A stretch of 64,000 bases of DNA from JAEXOD01 sp963663265. GTDB lineage: Bacteria; Bacteroidota; Ignavibacteria; Ignavibacteriales; Melioribacteraceae. A model generated the notes under the pieces. It saw nothing but the letters and a program-made list of their open reading frames with translations, was not told the DNA's origin and ran no database searches. The stretch is from assembly GCA_963663265.2 (NCBI GenBank), contig CAXXXM010000001.1, forward strand, positions 868,001 through 932,000. The letters run 5' to 3'. Shown piece after piece: positions 1 through 7,620 of this stretch (the first letter of the stretch is position 1; each line of letters begins with the position of its first letter). Position numbers and translations under genes: made by a program.

Positions 1-915
1 AGTGTTAAAAAAGTGGTTGTAACAATATTTTTTGGAGTACTTGTTGCTGGGGCTGCTTATCTTATTAATATTTATTTACAACAGACAATATCATTCAACA
101 ATAGCGAATATTCTGATTTTATAGCACCTTTTGTCGAAGAGATTTTAAAATCTTTACCATTATTTTATTTACTAAAACGTAATAAGATTGGTTTTTCGCT
201 TGATGCAAGTATAATAGGTTTTTCTATTGGGGCAGGGTTTTCGTTAGTTGAAAATATATACTATTCATTCATTATCACAAACTCAAATGTATTGATTTGG
301 ATAATTAGGGGTTTTGGTACAGCAATAATGCATGGGGGCAATACTGCAATTGTCTTTGCAATATTTTATTTCCTAAGAGAATATAAAAAGTCTTATTTAT
401 TAAGTTATTTGTTGGCTTTGATTGTTCCAATTTTAATTCATTCTTTATTTAATCAGTTTTTGTTAAATCCAATTGTATCTACTTTGTTGGTTTTGATATT
501 GATACCTTTGGTGTTAATAGTAATTTTTGAGCTTAATTCTATTAAAATTAGAAAGTGGATAGAGACTGAATTTGACAGCGATATTGCATTATTAAAAATG
601 ATTAATTCCGGTAATTTTTCCGAAACTAATATTGGTAGATATATTATTAGTATCAAAGAAAAATTAAGTAAAGAACAGGTTTTTGATATGATTGTTTTTA
701 TTAGGTTATATCTTGAACTTTCTATTAAGGCTAAAGCTAATTTAATGATGAAGGAAAACGGCTTGGAGCCAATCAAAGATGAAGAAATTGTTAATAAATT
801 GAAAGAATTTCAGTTTTTGAGAAAAAGCATTGGAAAAACTGCCTTTATGTTACTTTCTCCAATATTTAAAATTAAAGGAAAAGATATCTGGAAATTAAAT
901 CTATTGGATTCTTAA
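1..915 (+). CDS. PrsW-family intramembrane metalloprotease-like protein, 5' end cut by window
   Basis: The frame is open to base 1, so the true start may lie outside; the first internal start in view is GTG at 13. The protein is strongly hydrophobic in its first 180 residues, with about six membrane segments, then has a charged cytoplasmic-looking tail of about 120 residues. Counting from the GTG, it shows the spaced motifs of the PrsW/CPBP-like protease group: EEILK (E42, E43, K46), a GFSLVEN segment, MHGGNTA and a late HSLFNQF. In characterised members these Glu and His residues sit in membrane helices and bind the catalytic metal; PrsW itself cleaves an anti-sigma factor. No anti-sigma factor is visible here, so the substrate is unknown. 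A membrane protease gene (M48) follows 34 bp downstream in the same direction, suggesting co-transcription. Confidence 0.72.
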   Translation, partial: SVKKVVVTIFFGVLVAGAAYLINIYLQQTISFNNSEYSDFIAPFVEEILKSLPLFYLLKRNKIGFSLDASIIGFSIGAGFSLVENIYYSFIITNSNVLIWIIRGFGTAIMHGGNTAIVFAIFYFLREYKKSYLLSYLLALIVPILIHSLFNQFLLNPIVSTLLVLILIPLVLIVIFELNSIKIRKWIETEFDSDIALLKMINSGNFSETNIGRYIISIKEKLSKEQVFDMIVFIRLYLELSIKAKANLMMKENGLEPIKDEEIVNKLKEFQFLRKSIGKTAFMLLSPIFKIKGKDIWKLNLLDS

Positions 916-949
916 TCAAAAAAATTATCATACCAATATTTATTTACAC

Positions 950-2050
950 ATGAAAGAAAAACAATATAATAAAGAAAAAATAGTTTTAGACATAACTGAT
1001 ACAATATTAAACTTACTACTATTATTTTTGTTTATTTTAACCGGATTAAGTAAAAGTACAGTTCATTTTATTGAACAGTATACAAATAATTCGTATTATA
1101 TTTTATTGTTGTTTGTAATAATAACCGGAATAGGTTTTTCAATAATTACCTTTCCACTCGATTTTTATTCTTCTTATTTACTTGAACATAAGTATAAATT
1201 ATCAAATCAAACATTAGGCAAATGGGTAATTGAAAAGGCTAAAATGCTGCTTGTTGGTTCTGTTATTGGTTTACCAATATTGTTATTATTTTATTATCTG
1301 CTTGCAACCTTTGGTTCGTTATGGTGGTTATTGTTTGGGATTGGAATGTTTATTATTTCAGTTGTATTATCACAAATAATTCCTGTTTTTATAATGCCCT
1401 TATTTTATAAAATTGAACCATTTGAGGATGCTGAATTAACTGAAAGAATTAATAAACTGGCAAAAGATGCAGGCTTAAACTTAAAAGCTATTTTTAAGTT
1501 TGATATGAGTAAAAACACAAAAAAAGCAAATGCGGCATTTACAGGAATTGGAAAGACTAAAAGAATCATTTTAGGGGATACTTTACTACAAAATTTTGAT
1601 AAGGATGAAATTGAAACTGTTATTGCTCATGAAATGGGGCATTATAAAATAAAACACATTGTTAAAAATATGATATTTGGAACAATAACAAGTTTTGGAA
1701 TCTTTTATATATTATCAGTTTTATATTCACATTCGTTAAATTGGTTTGGCTTTAGTGCAATTACAGATATTGGGGCTTTGCCAATATTAGCATTGTGGGG
1801 AATGTTAATAAATATTATTGAATCTCCACTTAGCAATTATATTTCAAGAAAATATGAATATCAGGCAGATACTTATGCTGTTGAACAAACTAATAAACAC
1901 ACACAGTTTATTACCGCGTTAAACAAACTAAATGAACAAAATTTAGGGGATAAAGATCCTCATCCGTTTATTGAATGGTACTATTACAGCCATCCCTCAA
2001 TTAAACGAAGAATAGAAAATATTGAAAGGTTAATGCATAAAAAATCTTAA
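950..2050 (+). CDS. M48 family metallopeptidase, Ste24/CAAX prenyl protease 1-like
   Basis: Integral membrane zinc protease of the M48A type. The zinc motif HEMGH is at residues 227-231 (H227, E228, H231), inside VIAHEMGHYK, and the third ligand is the Glu of the downstream KYEYQADTYA segment near residue 305. Hydrophobic segments lie before the motif (about 15-35, 55-75, 100-125, 125-150) and two follow it, as in Ste24/HtpX relatives. At 366 residues it is shorter than typical Ste24 (about 410-450). In bacteria these enzymes are thought to act in membrane protein quality control rather than prenyl processing; that role is inference. The gene lies 34 bp after the PrsW-like gene, so two membrane proteases probably share a transcript. 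Confidence 0.85.
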   Translation: MKEKQYNKEKIVLDITDTILNLLLLFLFILTGLSKSTVHFIEQYTNNSYYILLLFVIITGIGFSIITFPLDFYSSYLLEHKYKLSNQTLGKWVIEKAKMLLVGSVIGLPILLLFYYLLATFGSLWWLLFGIGMFIISVVLSQIIPVFIMPLFYKIEPFEDAELTERINKLAKDAGLNLKAIFKFDMSKNTKKANAAFTGIGKTKRIILGDTLLQNFDKDEIETVIAHEMGHYKIKHIVKNMIFGTITSFGIFYILSVLYSHSLNWFGFSAITDIGALPILALWGMLINIIESPLSNYISRKYEYQADTYAVEQTNKHTQFITALNKLNEQNLGDKDPHPFIEWYYYSHPSIKRRIENIERLMHKKS

Positions 2051-2117
2051 TTACATTTATTCATAAAAGTCAAAATAATTAGTATACAAAAGTTATAAAG
2101 AAAGTTTGAGAAAATTT

Positions 2118-2141
2118 CCCCTCTCTTTTTTAAGAGAGGGG
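2118..2141. terminator. Perfect 10-bp hairpin between convergent genes
   Basis: CCCCTCTCTT and AAGAGAGGGG are perfect complements separated by a TTTT loop. The hairpin lies in the 118-bp gap between two convergent genes and could end both transcripts. The T-run sits in the loop rather than after the stem, and a GGGGT motif follows, so it may equally be a REP-like palindrome. Confidence 0.45.
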
Positions 2142-2168
2142 TCAGGGGTGAGTTCCCAATTAAAAAGT

Positions 2169-4103
2169 TTATCTTCTTCTCTTTAAAGGTTTGTCGGATT
2201 TGCTTGATCTATCTTTTGAACCTGATTTCTTATCTTTAGATTTGCTTTCTTTTTTTGAATCTGAGAAATCATAATCACGTTTTTTCTTCTCACCAAAATC
2301 ATCATATTGTTTTTTGTCAGATCTTCTTGGTTTAAAATCCTTTGAATCGCGTGATTCTCTTGAACCTCTCGAATCGCGAGAATCTCTTGAGCCTCTTGAA
2401 TCACGAGAATCCCTTGAGCCTCTTGAATCTCTTGATTCTTTAAAGTCACGTTTACCTCTTCTACCATCACCGGATCTTTCTGATCTATTTCTTCTTACTG
2501 ATTCAGAAACTTCAACATTAATTGCACGTTTTTTAAGTTTTTTGTTTTTGAATGATTCCATAACTAAATTGGTGTATTCAGAATCAACTTCAAAGAAAGA
2601 GAAGTTTTGTAAAATTTCAATATCACCAATTTCAATATTTCCCATTCCGGTAAATTCTGTGATTAAGCCAATTAAACCACCAGGTTTTAAATCATCAGTT
2701 CTTCCTAAGTTAATAAAGAAACGAGTAAAACCACTTACATTACCACCTTTTTTACCTTTTTCACGTTTTTGGTCAAAAGGAATACTCAAATCCGGTGAAT
2801 TTCTATAATATTCTAAGAAACGATTAAATTCAACAGAAACAAATTTTTTGATTAATTCTTCTGTTTCCATCCATTCAAGTTTACGCAAAATTTCAGGAAG
2901 ATAAGGATCGATTTGAGTATCAACTTCAGTATTTTCCATTCTATCAATTAAATGGAATAATTGTTTTTCGCATATATCGTGCCCACCTGGGACATTAGAA
3001 AATACGAATTTTTTATTTATTTGTTTTTCAATTTGATTTATTTTGCCTTTTTCTTTAAGGTTGGCAATAATAATTGAAATACCTTTTTTTCCTGCTCTAC
3101 CGGTTCTACCGCTTCTGTGGGTATAAACTTCCAATTCATCGGGTAAATTATAATTTATAATGTGAGTTAATGAATCAACATCAATACCACGAGCAGCAAC
3201 ATCGGTTGCAACTAAAATTTTTAAGTGTCTGATTCTGAATTTATTCATTACAGTATCACGCTGAGCTTGAGATAAATCACCATGTAAGGCATCAGCATTA
3301 TAACCGTCTTGCATTAATAAATCAGCAATTTCTTGAGTCTCTTTACGAGTTCTGCAAAATACTATTCCGTAAATACCGGGATAATAGTCAACAATACGTT
3401 TTAAAGCTAAGTATCTATCTTTAGCATGAACCATATAGCAGATATGTTCAATATTTTCAGCACCTACATTTTTTTTACCTGCTGCAATTTCAGTTGGATT
3501 TTTCATGTAATTAGCTGCAATTTGCATAACTTCATTAGGCATAGTTGCAGAAAATAGAAGAGTGTTTTTAGCTTTTGGTGTTTGACTTAAAATTTCTTCT
3601 AAATCGTCTCTAAAACCCATATTAAGCATTTCATCTGCTTCATCTAAAACAACAGTTTTTACTTTTGATAAATCTACAACTTTTCTATCAAGTAAATCGA
3701 TTAAACGACCTGGAGTAGCAGAAATAATATGTACACCTTTTTGTACTTTTTGAATTTGTTTATCAATACTTGCACCACCAAAAATAGCAGTAATTTTAAC
3801 ATTAGTTTTGTATTTAGCATAAGAAGCTAAATCGTCAGAAATTTGTAAACACAACTCTCTGGTTGGACTTAATATTAAAAATTGTACTTTATTCAACGAT
3901 GTGTCAACTTTTTCGATAATTGGTATACCGAAAGCAGCTGTTTTGCCGGTTCCTGTTTGGGCTAAGCCAACGATATCACCACAGTTTTCATCTAATAGTT
4001 GTGGAATTACCTTTTCCTGGATTGGCATTGGGAATTCAAATCCTAATTCTTTAATTGCTTTAAGAATTTCGTTATCAATTCCGAGTTCTTCAAATGTTTT
4101 CAT
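2169..4103 (-). CDS. DEAD-box ATP-dependent RNA helicase, DeaD/CsdA type with DbpA-like C-terminal domain
   Basis: RNA helicase with all core motifs: Q-motif with PMPIQ, Walker A AQTGTGKT (about 47-54), PTREL, TPGR, DEAD box VLDEADEM, SAT, VATDVAARGID and HRSGRTGRAG. After the two RecA lobes (about 1-370) and a helical extension comes a DbpA-like RNA-binding fold (about 475-545, around GGLIGLITEFTG). The last 90 residues are a basic/acidic low-complexity tail rich in Ser-Arg-Asp-Gly with SRDSRG-type repeats ending in KPLKRRR. Such tails usually add non-specific RNA affinity. DeaD-type helicases act in ribosome assembly and cold adaptation. A Bacteroidota-type promoter lies about 190 bp upstream, giving a long leader, which is known for cold-shock helicases. 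The divergent neighbour is a cold-shock-domain protein. Confidence 0.93.
   Translation of the reverse strand: MKTFEELGIDNEILKAIKELGFEFPMPIQEKVIPQLLDENCGDIVGLAQTGTGKTAAFGIPIIEKVDTSLNKVQFLILSPTRELCLQISDDLASYAKYKTNVKITAIFGGASIDKQIQKVQKGVHIISATPGRLIDLLDRKVVDLSKVKTVVLDEADEMLNMGFRDDLEEILSQTPKAKNTLLFSATMPNEVMQIAANYMKNPTEIAAGKKNVGAENIEHICYMVHAKDRYLALKRIVDYYPGIYGIVFCRTRKETQEIADLLMQDGYNADALHGDLSQAQRDTVMNKFRIRHLKILVATDVAARGIDVDSLTHIINYNLPDELEVYTHRSGRTGRAGKKGISIIIANLKEKGKINQIEKQINKKFVFSNVPGGHDICEKQLFHLIDRMENTEVDTQIDPYLPEILRKLEWMETEELIKKFVSVEFNRFLEYYRNSPDLSIPFDQKREKGKKGGNVSGFTRFFINLGRTDDLKPGGLIGLITEFTGMGNIEIGDIEILQNFSFFEVDSEYTNLVMESFKNKKLKKRAINVEVSESVRRNRSERSGDGRRGKRDFKESRDSRGSRDSRDSRGSRDSRDSRGSRESRDSKDFKPRRSDKKQYDDFGEKKKRDYDFSDSKKESKSKDKKSGSKDRSSKSDKPLKRRR
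2359..2439 (-). repeat. 27-bp tandem repeat in helicase tail
   Basis: Three adjacent 27-bp units (2359, 2386, 2413) encode the nine-residue period SRDSRDSRG/SRGSRDSRD of the helicase tail. The units differ at third positions, so the array is not freshly expanded, but length polymorphism between strains is plausible. Confidence 0.75.
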
Positions 4104-4295
4104 TAGTTTCCTTTGATTTTAAGAATTCAGCCCAATACACGGCGTTGTAATAAAGGCATTATTCTTAGTGTTGTTAAATATTTCTTTATGAAATTTGACA
4201 AGTAAACACTATTTTACTTTATGTTTTGGTTTTGAGTACTTTTTGGATTATATCGAATGAGGTAAACAAAATAGAATTTCATAAAATTGTTGTTG

Positions 4296-4326
4296 CAAAG
4301 ATACGTAATTTTTTACACTTTTCTAA
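4296..4326 (-). promoter_or_regulatory. Probable Bacteroidota-type promoter of the helicase gene
   Basis: On the minus strand TATCTTTG (4303-4296) matches the -7 box TAnnTTTG exactly, and TTAG (4326-4323) is a 3/4 match to the -33 box TTTG with the canonical 19-bp spacer. Transcription would start near 4288, leaving an untranslated leader of about 185 nt before the ATG at 4103. Confidence 0.5.
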
Positions 4327-4351
4327 GTAAATTTTTTTATAATAAAATAAA

Positions 4352-4909
4352 ATGGTTATGGATAACGAATTATTAGACTTTTGTAGAGTAAAAAAAATTG
4401 ATGAAAAGGGATATGGCTTCTTAAAAGGGATTCATTATCCAAATGACATATTTTTTCATTTTTCGCAAATCAAAAGAGACGAAGTACGAGATAAGCTTGA
4501 AAAGATGAAACGAGGTGACTTTTTCCTCTTTTTTATTAGTAAACTTCAACCAAATGATAAACGAAAAGTTTTTAAATTATGGTATTCATTAAAAGATGTG
4601 CCTGATTTTTATTATCCGCCTTTTATTGAAAACTTTGTATTGTTATTTGAAGAGGGGAAAACCAATTTATTCGATTTGTTTTTTGTTCTTAAAGAAATGA
4701 AAGAGATTAGGTTAATAGATAATGATGTTATGACTAAAATTTTAAGTTCAAAACGAGTTTTACACCTGCCTACAACTATTTTACCATTTCTAACAAAATA
4801 TGAATTTATTCAATTCAAAGAAATTCTGAATTTTGCTGAATTACAAAATTCAGATAATAAACCATATTGGTTTGATGATTTTGTAAACTACGAAAATACT
4901 ATTAAGTAA
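4352..4909 (+). CDS. Cold-shock-domain (CspA-fold) protein with unknown C-terminal domain
   Basis: The first 70 residues carry a divergent cold-shock domain. After FCRVKKIDE come KGYGF and, 12 residues on, DIFFHFSQI, which correspond to the RNP1 (KGFGF) and RNP2 (VFVHF) nucleic-acid-binding motifs of Csp proteins. The remaining 115 residues are mostly helical, have no motif I recognise, and are not membrane-spanning. The protein is therefore probably a cytoplasmic RNA/ssDNA binder. The start could be the ATG at 4352 or the one at 4358; there is no Shine-Dalgarno sequence. It is divergent from the DEAD-box helicase, and a Csp-like protein beside a cold-shock helicase suggests shared low-temperature or RNA-remodelling duty (inference). 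A DUF1569 gene follows 15 bp downstream. Confidence 0.65.
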   Translation: MVMDNELLDFCRVKKIDEKGYGFLKGIHYPNDIFFHFSQIKRDEVRDKLEKMKRGDFFLFFISKLQPNDKRKVFKLWYSLKDVPDFYYPPFIENFVLLFEEGKTNLFDLFFVLKEMKEIRLIDNDVMTKILSSKRVLHLPTTILPFLTKYEFIQFKEILNFAELQNSDNKPYWFDDFVNYENTIK

Positions 4910-4924
4910 TATATTGAGAAAAAA

Positions 4925-5383
4925 ATGAAAACTATTTTGGAAGAAACTACTAAAAAAGAAGTAATTGAAAGATTAAATGAATTAAATAACAATACTAAAG
5001 CAGAATGGGGCAAAATGAATTGCAACGAAATGTTGTGCCATTGCAACGATCAGATGAAACTTAGTATTGGAGAAATTAAATCACCCCCATCGGATAAGGT
5101 CGTGCTTGGTAAAATTATGAAAACATTAGTATTTTTAGGAATGCCGGCACCAAAAGGAAAAGTAGAAACCTTTAAAGAACTTAAACAAGGTGAAGGTGGC
5201 ACAAAACCAACTACGTTTGAAAATGATAGACAAAAACTTATCGATTCAATAAATAATTTTGATAAAGTATACCCAAACAAAACCAAAGTAATGCATCCTG
5301 CATTTGGTAATTTAACTAAAAAAGAATGGGGCAAATTAATTTACGTTCATTTAGACCATCACATTAGGCAGTTTGGGAAGTAG
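4925..5383 (+). CDS. DUF1569 domain protein (DinB-like fold)
   Basis: The 152-residue protein matches the DUF1569 family along its length: an N-terminal helix with NNNTKAEWGKMN, MLCHCNDQMKLS, a PAPKGK segment, and the C-terminal HPAFGNLTKKEWGKL...HLDHHIRQFG. The family resembles the DinB four-helix bundle, and the conserved His residues (in MLCHCNDQ, at HPAFG and in HLDHHIRQF) are placed like DinB metal ligands. Biochemical function is unknown; members are often stress-associated. It is 15 bp downstream of the cold-shock-domain gene and followed by a strong terminator, so it probably ends a two-gene operon. Confidence 0.8.
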   Translation: MKTILEETTKKEVIERLNELNNNTKAEWGKMNCNEMLCHCNDQMKLSIGEIKSPPSDKVVLGKIMKTLVFLGMPAPKGKVETFKELKQGEGGTKPTTFENDRQKLIDSINNFDKVYPNKTKVMHPAFGNLTKKEWGKLIYVHLDHHIRQFGK

Positions 5384-5410
5384 AAAGTTTACTTCAAAGT
5401 AATCTAAAAT

Positions 5411-5450
5411 AATAAAATCAGCTATTGCCAAAGCTGATTTTATTTGTTAT
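5411..5450 (+). terminator. Intrinsic terminator after the DUF1569 gene
   Basis: A 13-bp perfect stem (5411-5423 with 5432-5444; core AAAATCAGCT/AGCTGATTTT) encloses an 8-nt loop and runs into TTATTTGTTATTTTAT. The symmetry would let it work in both directions. Confidence 0.8.
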
Positions 5451-5548
5451 TTTATAAACAGAATGTGTGTTTGTTAAATACTCTTTAGTTAATTAGATTT
5501 TTGTTGGTTAATTAAAATTAATTATATATATCTAATTTTGAGGTATTA

Positions 5549-7519
5549 ATGACAGGTGAAAGGGGTGTTGAAAATCTACAAGAGCAATATAGCTTGCTTA
5601 AAATGGAGAACGAATCATTAAAGCAAATTATTAAGTCAAAATTAGTTGATAATAATGATAATGGCTCTACTGAAATAATAGATAAAAAATTAAAATTAAG
5701 TAAATACCTCTCATATGAAGATTATGAAAATTTATTTTCTAAACTTCCTGCACTTGTATTAGTTCATAATAATGGAATTATTGAATACGCAAACAATAAT
5801 GCAACGGAAGCAATTGGTTATGTGCCAAAAGATTTTGTTGGAGAATCTGTATTAAAATTTATACCAACCGAACAACATCAATTATTAATTGAGCAAATGG
5901 GAAGAAGGTTAAAAGGAGAAAATGTTAAAAGTTATGAGATTAAAATTATTACAAAATCCGGTGAGATTCGTGATTATTATGTTAATAGTTCGGATAAAAT
6001 TAAACCGAATGAGAATTCTATTGTTGTAGTTTTAATTGATATTACAGAAAATAAGCGGATATTATCGGAATTAAAAGAGAGCGAAAAGAAGTTTAAAACT
6101 TTGGCAGAGTCGGGTCCATATGCTGTTTTAATGTACCAAGATAACAACTATATTTACGTAAATAGTGCTGCCGAAAAATTATTGGAATATTCGTTTGATG
6201 AACTAAAAAGCATGAAATTATTTGAGTTTGTTGATGAAGATTTTAGACATATTGTGTATGATTATAGTCAAAAACGACAAAATGGTGAGGAAGCTCCTTC
6301 AAATTATGATGTTAAAGTTGTATTAAGAAATGGGCAAAAAAAATGGGTACATGTTGCCGGTTGTTCTATTTTGCACAATGGTAGCTATGCAGGACTAATT
6401 TCAATGGCAGATATTACTAAAATTAAAGAAATTGAAAATCAACTGCGTCAAAAGGAAAAGCGATATAAAAATGTTGTACAAAATACTCCGATTATTAATT
6501 TTGAATTAGACGAGAATGGTTATTTTATCTTGTTTGAAGGACAGGGAGTAATAAATTCCGGACTTAATAAAATTAAAATTGTTAATGAATCGTTTTTAAC
6601 TGTTTTTGAAAAATATCCAGATGTTTGTGAAATAATAAAAAAAGCATTAGGAGGTGAAAAACAAAAATTCGTTTTCAATTTTAATAATTTTATATTTGAA
6701 GTGATATTAAATCCAATAATTAATGATTTTTGTGAGGTTAGTTCTTGTATTGGTGTTGCCATTGATATAACTAACAGAAAATTTAATGAAGATAAGGTAA
6801 TTAAGCAAAACGAGGAATTATTAATTCTAAATCAGGAAAAGGATAAATTCTTTTCAATTATTTCACACGATTTGAGAAGTCCTTTACATGGTTTGCTTGG
6901 TATTACAAAAATATTGTGTGAGGATTATTCTTCGTTTTCCTCTTCTGAATTTAAGGATATCAGCCAGAATATCTACTATTCCGCATTGAATATATACAAA
7001 TTATTGGATAATCTACTTTTGTGGTCAAAATTAAAACGAGGTTTATTAACATATACACCGCAAATATTTGAATTAAAAGAAATAATTAATAATAATATTC
7101 TAACTGTTAAACAAAAAGCTATTGATAAAGAAATAAATATAGAAGTAAGTGGGGATGATTCTTTACGTGTTTATGCTGATTTACACATGATTGATAGTGT
7201 AATTAGAAATTTACTTACAAATGCACTAAAGTTTAGTTATAGAAATAGTAGAATTATTATTGAATATAATAAATGTTCTGATGAAGAAATTAGAATTAAA
7301 GTACAAGATTTTGGAATTGGTATTAAGAAAGAATCGATTCCAAAGCTTTTTAAAATTGATGAAAAAATTAATAGTAGTGGAACAGAGGGAGAACCAAGCA
7401 GCGGCTTGGGTTTAATTTTATGCAAAGATTTTGTAGAAAAACAGAAGGGAAGAATTTGGGTTGAAAGTGAGTTAGGAGTTGGTACTTCATTTTATTTTAC
7501 TTTACCACTATTTTGTTAA
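5549..7519 (+). CDS. Soluble PAS-domain sensor histidine kinase
   Basis: A 656-residue kinase without membrane segments, so a cytoplasmic sensor. A short coiled coil (about 8-40) precedes PAS domains at about 56-160 and 180-290 (both with PAC-like ends, VVLIDITENKR and ISMADITKIKE) and a third, degenerate PAS at about 300-415. The HisKA domain contains FFSIISHDLRSP with the phospho-accepting His at residue 440. The HATPase_c domain follows with LLTNALKFS (N box), DFGIGI (G1) and GLGLILCKDF (G2), ending in GTSFYFTLP. No receiver domain or response-regulator gene is adjacent, so it is an orphan. Its catalytic half is closely similar to that of the CHASE kinase at 26426. It stands alone between terminator 5411 and the barrel-protein gene 100 bp downstream. 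Confidence 0.92.
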   Translation: MTGERGVENLQEQYSLLKMENESLKQIIKSKLVDNNDNGSTEIIDKKLKLSKYLSYEDYENLFSKLPALVLVHNNGIIEYANNNATEAIGYVPKDFVGESVLKFIPTEQHQLLIEQMGRRLKGENVKSYEIKIITKSGEIRDYYVNSSDKIKPNENSIVVVLIDITENKRILSELKESEKKFKTLAESGPYAVLMYQDNNYIYVNSAAEKLLEYSFDELKSMKLFEFVDEDFRHIVYDYSQKRQNGEEAPSNYDVKVVLRNGQKKWVHVAGCSILHNGSYAGLISMADITKIKEIENQLRQKEKRYKNVVQNTPIINFELDENGYFILFEGQGVINSGLNKIKIVNESFLTVFEKYPDVCEIIKKALGGEKQKFVFNFNNFIFEVILNPIINDFCEVSSCIGVAIDITNRKFNEDKVIKQNEELLILNQEKDKFFSIISHDLRSPLHGLLGITKILCEDYSSFSSSEFKDISQNIYYSALNIYKLLDNLLLWSKLKRGLLTYTPQIFELKEIINNNILTVKQKAIDKEINIEVSGDDSLRVYADLHMIDSVIRNLLTNALKFSYRNSRIIIEYNKCSDEEIRIKVQDFGIGIKKESIPKLFKIDEKINSSGTEGEPSSGLGLILCKDFVEKQKGRIWVESELGVGTSFYFTLPLFC

Positions 7520-7620
7520 TTTAACCCCCTTTTTTAATTTTTTTTGACAAAACTTACTTAAGTTTATTAAACCAAACTTAAATATCTATTGTCAAATTAC
7601 TATGAATAATAAGGATATTT

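Noticed and set aside
2314..2808. 164-codon ORF opposite the helicase tail (SLEPLESRES repeats)
   Set aside because: It is a mirror of the 27-bp repeats of the real helicase gene, with no ribosome site or independent promoter.
5460..5548. TAATTTTG just before the kinase gene as a promoter
   Set aside because: The box would place the transcription start at the ATG and no TTTG-like box lies 19 bp upstream.
7560..7600. TTGACA-type promoter with long inverted TTGACA/TGTCAA before the barrel gene
   Set aside because: The -10-like hexamer is poor and its spacer is only 15 bp; the inverted arms are six bases and far apart.
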